A DNA stretch of 64,000 bases, taken from the NCBI RefSeq assembly GCF_004340905.1, contig NZ_SLXD01000004.1, positions 248,001 through 312,000 on the forward strand, in the 5' to 3' direction. The first letter of the stretch is position 1; every line of letters starts with the position of its first letter. Positions 41,561-49,817 of the stretch are shown one piece after another. This DNA comes from Rubrivivax gelatinosus. Its GTDB lineage: Bacteria; Pseudomonadota; Gammaproteobacteria; Burkholderiales; Burkholderiaceae_C. The position numbers were made by a program, and so were the translations under genes. The notes beneath the pieces were generated by a model. The model was not told where the DNA came from. It worked only from the letters and a program-made list of their open reading frames with translations, and ran no database searches.

Positions 41561-42871
41561 ATGAGCGAACAGAACCCGCGCGCCCACTGGCGCTTCGAGA
41601 CCCTGTCGGTGCACGGCGGCTACAGCCCCGACCCGACGACCAAGGCGGTCGCGGTGCCGATCTACCAGACGGTGGCCTACGCCTTCGACAGCGCGCAGCA
41701 CGGTGCCGACCTGTTCGACCTGAAGGTGCCGGGCAACATCTACACCCGCATCATGAATCCGACGACCGACGTGCTCGAGCAGCGCGTCGCGGCGCTCGAA
41801 GGCGGCATCGCCGCGCTCGCGCTGGCGTCGGGGCAGGCGGCGGTCACCTACGCGATCCAGACCATCACCGAGGCCGGCGACAACATCGTCGCCTCGAGCG
41901 CGCTCTACGGCGGCACCTACAACCTGCTGGCGCACACGCTGCCGCAGTTCGGCGTCACGACCCGTTTTGCCGACGCCAGCGACCCGGCCAGCTTCGAACC
42001 GCTGATCGACGCCAGGACCAAGGCGATCTTCGTCGAGTCGATCGGCAACCCGGCCGGCAACGTCACCGACGTCGCCGCGATCGCCGCGATCGCGCACCGC
42101 CACGGCGTGCCGCTGATCGTCGACAACACGGTGCCCAGCCCCTATCTGTTCCGCCCGATCGAACACGGCGCGGACATCGTCGTGCAGTCGCTCACCAAGT
42201 ACCTGGGCGGCCACGGCACCAGCCTGGGCGGCGCGATCATCGACTCGGGCAAGTTCCCCTGGGCCGAGCACAAGGAACGGTTCCCGCGCCTGAACACGCC
42301 CGACGTCAGCTACCACGGCGTCGTCTACACCGAGGCGCTGGGCGCGGCGGCCTACATCGGCCGCGCGCGCGTCGTGCCGCTGCGCAACACCGGCGCCGCG
42401 ATCTCGCCGTTCAACGCCTTCCAGATCCTCACCGGCATCGAGACGCTGGCGCTGCGCATGGAGCGCATCAGCGACAACGCGCTGGCGGTGGCCCGGCACC
42501 TGAAGCAGCACCCCAAGGTGGCCTGGGTCAACTACGCCGGCCTCGAAGGCCACCCCAGCCACGCGCTGATCCGCAAGCACTACGGCGGCCGCGCTTCTGG
42601 CCTGCTGACCTTCGGCCTGAAGGGCGAGCCCGGCCAGGGGCGCGAGAACGGCGCCCGTTTCCTCGATGCGCTGCAGCTGTTCACGCGCCTCGTCAACATC
42701 GGCGACGTGCGCTCGCTGGCCACGCACCCGGCGTCGACGACGCACCGCCAGCTCGCGCCCGAGGAACTGGCCAAGGCCGGCGTCACCGAGGACACGGTGC
42801 GGCTGTCGGTCGGCATCGAACACATCGCCGACCTGCTGGCCGATCTGGACCAGGCGCTGGCCGCGGTCTGA
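41561..42871 (+). CDS. metY: O-acetylhomoserine sulfhydrylase (PLP-dependent)
   Basis: The 436-residue protein, ATG 41561 behind TGAGGA, is a Cys/Met-metabolism PLP enzyme of type I fold. Key blocks are TLSVHGGYSPDPTTKAVAVP, YTRIMNPTTDVLEQRVAALE, the PLP-Lys loop VVQSLTKYLGGHGTS and a C-terminal VRLSVGIEHIADLLADLDQA. It makes homocysteine from O-acetylhomoserine and sulfide. The length (over 420) favours MetY over MetZ. In the 133-base leader, ACTCTG (41445-41450) and CAGAGT (41461-41466) form a 6-bp inverted repeat of unknown role; I saw no recognisable riboswitch. Confidence 0.93.
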   Translation: MSEQNPRAHWRFETLSVHGGYSPDPTTKAVAVPIYQTVAYAFDSAQHGADLFDLKVPGNIYTRIMNPTTDVLEQRVAALEGGIAALALASGQAAVTYAIQTITEAGDNIVASSALYGGTYNLLAHTLPQFGVTTRFADASDPASFEPLIDARTKAIFVESIGNPAGNVTDVAAIAAIAHRHGVPLIVDNTVPSPYLFRPIEHGADIVVQSLTKYLGGHGTSLGGAIIDSGKFPWAEHKERFPRLNTPDVSYHGVVYTEALGAAAYIGRARVVPLRNTGAAISPFNAFQILTGIETLALRMERISDNALAVARHLKQHPKVAWVNYAGLEGHPSHALIRKHYGGRASGLLTFGLKGEPGQGRENGARFLDALQLFTRLVNIGDVRSLATHPASTTHRQLAPEELAKAGVTEDTVRLSVGIEHIADLLADLDQALAAV

Positions 42872-42882
42872 GCGACGGGTGC

Positions 42883-43058
42883 CCGGGTCTTCACTCCCTC
42901 TCCCGCTTGCGGGAGAGGGTAGGGGTGAGGGCTTGCCGCGAACCACCACCTTCACCCCAGCCCTCTCCCGCACGTGGGAGAGGGGGCCAACGAGACAAAC
43001 CGGGTTCCCGGGTCTTCACTCTCTCTCCCGCTCGCGGGAGAGAGAGCCAACGAGGCAA
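42883..43058. repeat. Triple REP-like hairpin array
   Basis: Three near-identical hairpins lie in the gap between metY and the Bug gene: 42896-42919 (11-bp stem, loop TT), 42961-42984 (9-bp stem) and 43021-43044 (11-bp stem, loop TC), all built on CTCTCCCGC/GCGGGAGAG. The first and third share the 5' lead CCCGGGTCTTCACTC; the second and third share the 3' tail GCCAACGAGRCAAAC. The tail of the third copy supplies the leader of the next gene. Confidence 0.85.
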
Positions 43059-43060
43059 AC

Positions 43061-44038
43061 ATGACCCAGCGTCGCCAGATCCTCCAGTGGGCCGCCGCCG
43101 CCGCGCTGCCCGCGTTCGGCAGCACCCAGGCCCAGAACAGCGCCTTCCCGGCCAAGCCGGTGCGTTTTCTCGTCGGCAATACCGCCGGCAGCGGTGCCGA
43201 CGTCGCCATCCGCATCGTCGCGCGCCAGCTGCAGGACGACTGGCGCCAGCCGGTGACGGTCGAGAACCGCACCGGCGCCGGCGGCCTGGTCGCCGCCGAA
43301 GCCACGGCGCGCTCGGACGCCGACGGCCACACGCTGTCGCTGTCGCAGGAAGGCGCGATCACGATCGCCCCGGCGCTGCAGGGCAAGCTCTCTTTCGACC
43401 CGCTGAAGGAGCTGGCGCCGGTGGTGCACCTGGCCGACAGCGACTACGTGCTCGTCGTCAACGCCGCCACCGGCTGGCGCACGATAGCCGAGATGGTCGC
43501 CGCAGCGAAGAAACGCCCCGGCGCCTACAGCTACGCCTCGGCCGGCGTCGGCTCGCTGCACCACCTGGCCTTCGAGCTGCTGAAGATCGAACGCGACTTC
43601 TTCTTCGTGCACATCCCCTACCGCGGCGGCTCGCAGGCGGTGGCCGATGTCGCCTCGGGCCAGGCGCAGGCGATGTGGGTCTCGGTGACCGCGGCGCTGC
43701 CGCACATCCAGTCGGGCCGGCTGCACGCGCTGGCGATCGGCGGCGCGCAGCGCAGCCCGCTGCTGCCGGCGGTGCCCACCGCCCAGGAGTCGATCCCGGG
43801 CTTCCGCGTCACGAGCTGGTTCGCGCTGTTCGCGCCGGTGCGCACGCCGGCGCCGGTGGTCGAGCGCATCGCCCGCGACGCCAGCGCCACGCTGCGCCAG
43901 CCGGCGGTGCTGGAAGCGCTGCGCAAGCAGGGCATCACGCCGGTCGGCGGCACGCCGGCCCAGCTGGCGCAACTGGTGCGGCGCGACTACGAGCGTTACG
44001 CCCGGCTGTCCGACCGCGTGAAGCTGGCCAGCGACTGA
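43061..44038 (+). CDS. Bug/TctC-type periplasmic substrate-binding protein
   Basis: The 325-residue protein has a signal peptide (QRRQILQWAAAAALPAFGST) and the tripartite tricarboxylate transporter receptor fold: FLVGNTAGSGADVAIRIVAR, VENRTGAGGLVAAEATARSD, FVHIPYRGGSQAVADVASGQ. Such proteins bind carboxylates in the periplasm. The TctAB membrane partners are not adjacent, an orphan state usual for Burkholderiales Bug genes. Ligand is unknown. The ATG follows the last REP-like hairpin by 16 bases. Confidence 0.92.
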   Translation: MTQRRQILQWAAAAALPAFGSTQAQNSAFPAKPVRFLVGNTAGSGADVAIRIVARQLQDDWRQPVTVENRTGAGGLVAAEATARSDADGHTLSLSQEGAITIAPALQGKLSFDPLKELAPVVHLADSDYVLVVNAATGWRTIAEMVAAAKKRPGAYSYASAGVGSLHHLAFELLKIERDFFFVHIPYRGGSQAVADVASGQAQAMWVSVTAALPHIQSGRLHALAIGGAQRSPLLPAVPTAQESIPGFRVTSWFALFAPVRTPAPVVERIARDASATLRQPAVLEALRKQGITPVGGTPAQLAQLVRRDYERYARLSDRVKLASD

Positions 44039-44351
44039 AGCCGGCCCGCTGCGGCCGGCGCGCTCGGCCACCAGACGGTGGCCGTGAGCGCGAGCACCGC
44101 GAGCGCGGCACGGCGGATGTCGGCGTCGATCACCGGCGCCAGCTCGCCGCCGGCCGCACGCGCGCAGCCGATTGCCGGCCTCACGAGGCGGGTGCAGGGC
44201 GGATGGCGGGGCTGGAGGGCGGCAAACGGCATGGTGTCACCTGTGGGGCGTATGCCGCCACGATAGGGCGCAGGGCCGGGTGCCGCCACGAATCAAAGCT
44301 CGCTTGCATATGCGGCCGCCGCAGGCTGCCGGCCGGAGCCGGCAGCCGATG
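44039..44351. other. Convergent intergenic region (313 bases)
   Basis: It lies between the Bug gene stop and the desulfurase stop. A 97-codon minus-strand frame (43996-44289) overlaps the Bug gene and lacks any recognisable pattern. The only clear element is the hairpin at 44324-44347. Confidence 0.45.
44324..44347 (-). terminator. Hairpin immediately after the desulfurase gene
   Basis: A 10-bp perfect stem (GGCTGCCGGC at 44324-44333 and GCCGGCAGCC at 44338-44347) with loop CGGA starts 4 bases after the minus-strand stop codon. No T-run follows on that strand, so it may act as a 3' end stabiliser or a rho-assisted terminator. Confidence 0.5.
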
Positions 44352-46127
44352 TCAGCCCTGCCGCCCGGCCACCGGCCGCGCCGCGGCCAGGCGATGCAGC
44401 ACCGTGACCAGCAGGTCGATCTCCTCGCAGGTGTTGTAGAAGGCCAGCGAGGGCCGCACCGTGGTTTCCAGCCCGAAGCGGCGCAGGATCGGCTGGGCGC
44501 AGTGGTGGCCGGTGCGCACCGCGATGCCTTCACGGTTGAGTGCCTGGCCGACCTCGTCGGTCGAGTAGCCCGCAAGCACGAAGGACAGCACGCTGGCCTT
44601 GTCGCGCGCGGTGCCGATCGGCCGCAGCCCCGGCACCTCGGCCAGACGGCCGGTGGCGTACTCGAGCAGCCCGTGTTCGTACTGCGCGATGTTCTCGATG
44701 CCGATGCGCTCGACGTACTCCAGCGCCGCGCCCAGGCCCACCGCGTCGGCGATGTTGCCGGTGCCGGCTTCGAAACGCGCCGGCGGCGGCTGGTAGACGA
44801 CACGCTGGAAGCTGACGTCGGCGATCATGTTGCCGCCGCCCTGCCACGGCGCCAGATCCTCCAGCACTTCGCGCCGGCCATGGAGCACGCCGATGCCGGT
44901 GGGCCCGAAGACCTTGTGGCCGGAGAAGACGAAGAAGTCGGCGCCGAGCGCCTGCACGTCGACCTTCAGGTGCGAGACCGACTGCGCGCCGTCGACCAGC
45001 GTGCGGATGCCCGCGCGGCGCGCGATGGCCACGATCTCGGCCACGGGCACGACGGTGCCCAGTGCGTTGGAGACCTGGGTGACGGCGACGATCCTCGTGC
45101 GCTCGTTGAGCAGGCGCTGGTACTCGTCGAGCCGGACCTGGCCGCTGTCGTCGACCGGGATCACGCGCAGCGTGGCGCCGCGTTCGTCGGCCAGGCGCTT
45201 CCAGGGCACGATGTTGGCGTGGTGCTCCAGGTGCGAGACGACGATCTCGTCGCCAGCGCCCACGTGGCGGCAGCCCCAGGCCGCGGCGACCAGGTTGATG
45301 GCCTCGGTGGCGCCGCGCACGAAGACGATCTCCCCGGTCGACGCGGCGCCGATGAAGCGGCGCACCGTCTCGCGCGCGTGTTCGTAGGCGTCGGTGGCGC
45401 GTGCCGCCAGCGTGTGCGCGGCGCGGTGGATGTTCGAGTTCTCATGGGTGTAGAAGTGCGCGAGGCGGTCGATGACGGCCTGCGGCTTCTGCGTCGTCGC
45501 GGCGTTGTCCAGCCAGACCAGCGGCCGGCCGCTGACACGTTCGGCCAGCAGCGGGAAGTCGCGCCGCACGGCATGCACGTCCAGCGGCGGGGCGGCCTCG
45601 GCGAAGGGCGGGCGACGCTCGGCGGCGGCCTCGGGAACGAAGTAGAAGCGCGGTGTCGCCGCCGCCGCCGCCACCACCGCCGCGGGCGGCGGCGGGGCGG
45701 CGTGCGGCACGCCCAGCGCCTGCGCTTCGGCGAACAGGAAGGGCGAGGCCTGCGGCACGGCCAGCAGATGGCTGCCGAGGCGGCCGTCGCAGGCCGGCGC
45801 GGTGGCGAACAAGGTCTCCGGCACGCCGTTGCCGGCCGGCGCATGCGGCACGCGGGCCGGCCACGAAGCGCCGAGATTGGCCGCGCTCTGCGGCGACGTC
45901 GGCAGCAGGTGGGCGCCGGGCGGCGGGCCGCCGGGAATGGCCGCCGGCGTCGACGGGCCGAAGCTGCCGGGCGGCAGCGTCAGCCCGGCCGGGTGCAGCT
46001 TCTCGGGCAACGGCACGCCGCCGGTGGCCGGCCGGTGGCTGAAGAACTCGTTGGCCAGGCGCGCCAGCTGCGCCGGGTCGGGCAGGCCGGGCGGCAGCGC
46101 GGCGGCCGGGATTTCGGGGGTCGTCAT
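44352..46127 (-). CDS. Encapsulin-associated cysteine desulfurase (SufS-like) with long disordered N-terminus
   Basis: The 591-residue protein has a Pro/Ala-rich extension of about 180 residues, then a SufS-type class V aminotransferase fold: VWLDNAATTQKPQAVIDRLA, PLP-Lys loop FFVFSGHKVFGPTGIG and the persulfide Cys in RTGHHCAQPILRRFG. The extension includes short conserved-looking islands (LPDPAQLARLANEFFS; TPRFYFVPEA), as in the cargo-targeting domain of family 2A encapsulin desulfurases. Ordinary SufS is about 410 residues, so the extension is diagnostic. It follows the shell gene by 10 bases in one operon and should be packaged in the capsid lumen, mobilising sulfur from cysteine. Confidence 0.93.
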   Translation of the reverse strand: MTTPEIPAAALPPGLPDPAQLARLANEFFSHRPATGGVPLPEKLHPAGLTLPPGSFGPSTPAAIPGGPPPGAHLLPTSPQSAANLGASWPARVPHAPAGNGVPETLFATAPACDGRLGSHLLAVPQASPFLFAEAQALGVPHAAPPPPAAVVAAAAATPRFYFVPEAAAERRPPFAEAAPPLDVHAVRRDFPLLAERVSGRPLVWLDNAATTQKPQAVIDRLAHFYTHENSNIHRAAHTLAARATDAYEHARETVRRFIGAASTGEIVFVRGATEAINLVAAAWGCRHVGAGDEIVVSHLEHHANIVPWKRLADERGATLRVIPVDDSGQVRLDEYQRLLNERTRIVAVTQVSNALGTVVPVAEIVAIARRAGIRTLVDGAQSVSHLKVDVQALGADFFVFSGHKVFGPTGIGVLHGRREVLEDLAPWQGGGNMIADVSFQRVVYQPPPARFEAGTGNIADAVGLGAALEYVERIGIENIAQYEHGLLEYATGRLAEVPGLRPIGTARDKASVLSFVLAGYSTDEVGQALNREGIAVRTGHHCAQPILRRFGLETTVRPSLAFYNTCEEIDLLVTVLHRLAAARPVAGRQG

Positions 46128-46137
46128 CGGCGCCGGC

Positions 46138-47067
46138 TCAGCGGTAGTTCACCGGGTAGTCGTGGTACCTGCCGACCTCGACGTCATCCAGCACCGCCAG
46201 CGCGTCCTCGGTCTGCACTGCCAGCGAGCAGTACAGCGAGACCAGGTAGGACGCGATCGCGTTGCGGCTGATGCCCATGAAGCGCACCGACAGACCCGGG
46301 CTCTGTTCACCCGGCAGCCCCGGCTGGTACAGGCCGACGACGCCCTGGCGCTTGTCGCCGACACGCAGCAGCAGCACCTTGGTCTTGCCGTCGGCCACCG
46401 GCAGCTTGTCGCTGGGCACCAGCGGGATGCCGCGCCAGGTGAGGAACTGGCTGCCGAACAGGCTGACGGTCGGCGGCGGCACGCCGCGGCGCGTGCATTC
46501 GCGCCCGAAGGCGGCGATCGCCAGCGGGTGCGTCAGGAAGAAGGCGGGCTCCTTCCAGACCTTGGCCAGCAGCTCGTCGAAGTCGTCGGGCGTCGGTGCG
46601 CCGGCGAGCGGGACCACCACCTGGTCGGGGTGCACGCTGGCGAGCAGGCCGTAGTCGGGATTGTTGATGAGCTCGCTTTCCTGCTTCTCCTTGATCGTCT
46701 CGATCGTCAGGCGCAGCTGTTCCTTGATCTGGTCGTGCGGGCTGCTGTAGAGGTCGGAGACCCGGGTGTGCACGTCCAGCACGGTGCTGACGGCGTTCAG
46801 GAAGTACTCGCGCGGCTGGGTCTCGTAGTCGACGAAGGTGGTCGGCAGCTCGGACTCGTCGCGCCGGGCGCACAGCACCTGCACGTCCTGCGGGTTGCGC
46901 ACCTGGTTCAGGCGGTAGATGCCGGCTTCGACCGGCACCCACTGCAGCAGCTGGGTCAGCCAGCGCGGGCTGATGGTCGCCAGGGTCGGCGCGGTCTTGG
47001 TGGCGTTGGCAAGCTGGCGGGCGGCGCTGTCGCCGAGAGCCAGTTGCACGGGCGCGGTATCGGCCAT
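46138..47067 (-). CDS. Family 2A encapsulin shell protein (SrpI-like)
   Basis: The 309-residue protein, ATG 47067, has an N-terminal arm (ALGDSAARQLANATKTAPTL) and HK97-type capsid blocks: TFVDYETQPREYFLNAVSTV, RVSDLYSSPHDQIKEQLRLT, WKEPAFFLTHPLAIAAFGRE and QGVVGLYQPGLPGEQSPGLS, all characteristic of cyanobacterial SrpI and relatives. It self-assembles into a nanocompartment (T=1 in studied members). An in-frame ATG at 47202 adds 45 residues of promoter translation and was rejected. It is divergent from the beta-lactamase across 133 bases. Confidence 0.95.
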   Translation of the reverse strand: MADTAPVQLALGDSAARQLANATKTAPTLATISPRWLTQLLQWVPVEAGIYRLNQVRNPQDVQVLCARRDESELPTTFVDYETQPREYFLNAVSTVLDVHTRVSDLYSSPHDQIKEQLRLTIETIKEKQESELINNPDYGLLASVHPDQVVVPLAGAPTPDDFDELLAKVWKEPAFFLTHPLAIAAFGRECTRRGVPPPTVSLFGSQFLTWRGIPLVPSDKLPVADGKTKVLLLRVGDKRQGVVGLYQPGLPGEQSPGLSVRFMGISRNAIASYLVSLYCSLAVQTEDALAVLDDVEVGRYHDYPVNYR

Positions 47068-47200
47068 GGAAAACGTGTCCTTGTCGGGTTGGATCGCCGC
47101 CGCAGTCTCGGCAAGCGCGCCGCGGGGCGGCAACCGGCCATAGGCGGCGATCGCCTCGCGCCACGAGCCAGCGCAAGGCGCAGCCCGGCAGAATCGCCAC

Positions 47201-48070
47201 ATGAACCGACGCTCGTTGCACGCCTGGGCCGCGCTCGCGCTGGCCGTCGCCGGCTGCCCGGCTGCCGCACTCGACGCCGGCGACGCCGACGCCTTCGGCG
47301 CGATCGAACGTTCGGTCGCCGGGCGGCTGGGCGTCTGGGCCTACGACCTGGAGACCGGCCGCAGCCTGGGCCACCGCCAGGACGAACGTTTCCCGATGTG
47401 CAGCAGCTTCAAGTGGCTGCTGGCCGCGGCAGTGCTGGCCCGTGTGGACCGCGGCCAGGAGCGGCTGGAGCGCCGCATCGTCTTCGGCCGCGAGGCCTTG
47501 CTGGAGTACGCCCCGGCCACCTCGCACCGCGCCGGCGGTGCCGGCATGACGCTGGCCGAGCTCTGCGAGGCCGCGGTGACGCTGAGCGACAACACCGCGG
47601 CCAACCTGCTGCTCGACACGCTGGGCGGCCCGGCCGGGCTGACGGCCTGGGTGCGCACGCTGGGCGACCGCAGGACACGCCTGGACCGCCGCGAACCCGA
47701 TCTCAACGAAGCCCGCCCCGGCGACGAGCGCGACACGACGACGCCGGCGGCGATGGTGCTGGCGCTGCGCCAGACGCTGTTCGGCGGCGGCCTGTCGCGC
47801 CGCGGCGCCGACCTGCTGCTGCAGTGGATGACGGCCTCGACCACCGGCCTGAAGCGTCTGCGCGCCGGCTTCCCGGCCGACTGGCGCGTCGCCGACAAGA
47901 CCGGCACCGGCGGCGAGGGCACGACCAACGACGTCGCCGTCGTCTGGGCTCCGGGCCGGGCGCCGCTGCTGCTGGCGGCCTATCTGACCGAGAGCCCGGC
48001 GGCGATCGAGGCGCGCGAGGCGGCGCTGGCGCGCGTGGCGGCGAGGGTGAAGCTGGGGCTGCTGGGCTGA
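47201..48070 (+). CDS. bla: Class A beta-lactamase
   Basis: The 289-residue protein has a signal peptide (HAWAALALAVAGCPAAA) and all class A motifs: S-x-x-K as SSFK, SDN (VTLSDNTAANLL), the omega-loop Glu in EPDLNEA and KTG as DKTGTGG. It hydrolyses penicillins or cephalosporins in the periplasm. A Cys directly before the SSFK Ser (MCSSFK), as seen in some carbapenemase-like subgroups, is visible, but a second matching Cys was not located, so spectrum cannot be inferred. No ampR neighbour is present. Confidence 0.94.
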   Translation: MNRRSLHAWAALALAVAGCPAAALDAGDADAFGAIERSVAGRLGVWAYDLETGRSLGHRQDERFPMCSSFKWLLAAAVLARVDRGQERLERRIVFGREALLEYAPATSHRAGGAGMTLAELCEAAVTLSDNTAANLLLDTLGGPAGLTAWVRTLGDRRTRLDRREPDLNEARPGDERDTTTPAAMVLALRQTLFGGGLSRRGADLLLQWMTASTTGLKRLRAGFPADWRVADKTGTGGEGTTNDVAVVWAPGRAPLLLAAYLTESPAAIEAREAALARVAARVKLGLLG

Positions 48071-48097
48071 GGGCCCGGCCCCTCGCGCCGCAGCTGC

Positions 48098-48559
48098 CTA
48101 GGGCCGGTTGAGGATCTGCGCGCCCGGCCCCTTGGCGCCGAGCGCGTCGCCGGGGTTGCGCAGCGGGCAATCCTCCAGCGACAGGCAGCCGCAGCCGATG
48201 CACTGGTCCAGTTCGTCGCGCAGCCGGGTCAGCTTCTGGATGCGCTGGTCCAGATCGACGCGCCATTCCGAGGCCAGCGTCTTCCACTGGCCTGCCGTCA
48301 GCTTGCTGCCCGGCGGGTAGCGGCGCAGCGCCTCGCGGATCTCCTCCAGCGGGATGCCGGTGCGCTGCGCCACCTTGATGATCGCGATGTAGCGCAGCAG
48401 CACCGGCGCGTAGCGGCGCTGGTTGCCTTCGGTGCGCACGCTGCTGATCAGCCCCTTGGACTCGTAGAAGTGGATCGTCGAGACCGCCACGCCGCTGCGC
48501 CTGGCGATGACGCCGACCGACAACAGCGCGGTCGAACCTTCCGCAATCTCCTGCGTCAT
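48098..48559 (-). CDS. soxR: Redox-sensing MerR-family regulator SoxR
   Basis: The 153-residue protein has an N-terminal MerR helix-turn-helix ([20 protein letters not shown]), a dimerisation helix and the [2Fe-2S] cluster motif [12 protein letters not shown] with four Cys, as in SoxR. Oxidation by redox-cycling drugs activates it. ATG 48559 is preferred to ATG 48574, because the latter would fall inside the operator. The gene is divergent from an RND efflux operon, with its operator 10 bases upstream of the start, indicating control of both directions. Confidence 0.96.
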   Translation of the reverse strand: MTQEIAEGSTALLSVGVIARRSGVAVSTIHFYESKGLISSVRTEGNQRRYAPVLLRYIAIIKVAQRTGIPLEEIREALRRYPPGSKLTAGQWKTLASEWRVDLDQRIQKLTRLRDELDQCIGCGCLSLEDCPLRNPGDALGAKGPGAQILNRP

Positions 48560-48564
48560 GCCTC

Positions 48565-48595
48565 TTGACCTCAAGTTAAGTTGAGGTTTTAGAGT
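48565..48595 (+). promoter_or_regulatory. SoxR operator within a 19-bp-spacer promoter
   Basis: CCTCAAGTTAAGTTGAGG (48569-48586) matches the SoxR box, an 18-bp near-perfect palindrome. It overlaps a promoter with -35 TTGACC (48565-48570) and -10 TAGAGT (48590-48595) separated by 19 bases, the over-long spacing that MerR-type activators correct by DNA distortion. It points towards the efflux genes. Confidence 0.9.
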
Positions 48596-48677
48596 CTATC
48601 GCGTCCGGTCCGGTTTCAAAACAGCAGTCTCGGTTTGGGTCCCGGCAAGGCAAATCCTCATGTCTTCGGGAGCCAGC

Positions 48678-49817
48678 ATGGACGCCCCGTCCACCCCCGT
48701 CGCGCCGCGTGCGCGTCCCTCTTGGCGGTCGCTCGCCATCGCCGCCGTCCTCGTCGCCGCCGTCGCCGCCGCGCTCTGGGCCTGGCGCGGCAGCCGTGCC
48801 TCCGGCGGCGGCTACCAGCCGCCGGCGGCGATCGACGTCGTCGCGCTGCCGCTGCGCCCGGAGCCCGCCGCGGACCAGCTGCAGGCGCTGGGCGAGCTGC
48901 GCGCCGTGCGCCAGGTGAGCCTGGCCAGCGAAGCCGCCGGCCGCGTCGTCGCCATCGGCTTCGTCGCCGGCCAGTCGGTGCGTGCCGGCGCGGCGCTGCT
49001 CGACCTCGACGACAGCAGCGAGCAGGCCGACCTGCTCGCCGCCCAGGCCGCCGCGCAGTTCGCGCGCCAGCAGTGGCAGCGTGCCGCCGAACTGGCGTCG
49101 ACCGGCGCCGTGGCGCGCGAGCTGCTGGAGCAGCGCCGCGCCGAGTTCGACCAGGCCGCCGCGCAGGTGCAGCAGCTGCAGGCGCGCATCCGCAAGCTGC
49201 ACCTGCGCGCACCTTTCGCCGGCGTGCTCGGCCTGCGCCAGGTGGACCCGGGCCAGTACCTCCAGGCCGGCGAGCGCATCGTCACGCTGACCGACCTGGA
49301 CGCGCTGTACGTCAACTTCGACCTGCCGCAGCAGGCGCTGCCGCGGCTGCGCATCGGCCAGCGTGTCCAGGTGCGCGGCGACGCGCCCGGCGCCGCACCG
49401 GTGCTGGCGCGCATCAGCGCGATCGAGCCGCAGGTCGGGCGCGACACGCGCAACGCCAGCGTCCAGGCCGAGCTCGCCAATCCGGGGCGGGCTTTGCGGC
49501 CGGGCATGTCGGTCGCGGTCGTGGTCGAGCTGCCGCCCCAGCCCGACGCGCTGCTGGTCCCGGCGACGGCGGTGCTGACATCGGCGACGGGCGACGCCGC
49601 GGTCGTCGTGCGCGCGCTCGACGCCCAGGCCCTGGGCACGGCGGAGATCGTGCCGATCCGGCTCGGGCGGCGCGTCGGCGAGCGTGTGCTGGTCGAGCAC
49701 GGCCTGCGCGCCGGCGACCTCGTCGTCAGCGAAGGCCAGCTGCGCATCCGGCCCGGCGCGCGTGTGCACGTCGTGCCGGCGGCTGGGGCGTCCGCGCCCG
49801 CCGGGAGCGCACGATGA
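48678..49817 (+). CDS. RND efflux membrane-fusion (periplasmic adaptor) protein
   Basis: The 379-residue protein has one N-terminal membrane helix, a lipoyl half-motif (VSLASEAAGRVVAIGFVAGQ), an alpha-helical hairpin (about residues 120-170) and beta-barrel domains (LRAPFAGVLGLRQVDPGQYL). It links the pump to the outer-membrane channel, like MexH. ATG 48678 is chosen for its GGGAG site 5 bases upstream; ATG 48660 is an alternative six codons earlier. First gene of the SoxR-driven operon; stop overlaps the pump start. Confidence 0.93.
   Translation: MDAPSTPVAPRARPSWRSLAIAAVLVAAVAAALWAWRGSRASGGGYQPPAAIDVVALPLRPEPAADQLQALGELRAVRQVSLASEAAGRVVAIGFVAGQSVRAGAALLDLDDSSEQADLLAAQAAAQFARQQWQRAAELASTGAVARELLEQRRAEFDQAAAQVQQLQARIRKLHLRAPFAGVLGLRQVDPGQYLQAGERIVTLTDLDALYVNFDLPQQALPRLRIGQRVQVRGDAPGAAPVLARISAIEPQVGRDTRNASVQAELANPGRALRPGMSVAVVVELPPQPDALLVPATAVLTSATGDAAVVVRALDAQALGTAEIVPIRLGRRVGERVLVEHGLRAGDLVVSEGQLRIRPGARVHVVPAAGASAPAGSAR

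Noticed and set aside
43996-44289. 97-codon minus-strand ORF with a hydrophobic stretch
   Set aside because: It overlaps the Bug gene, lacks a ribosome-binding site and has no family pattern.
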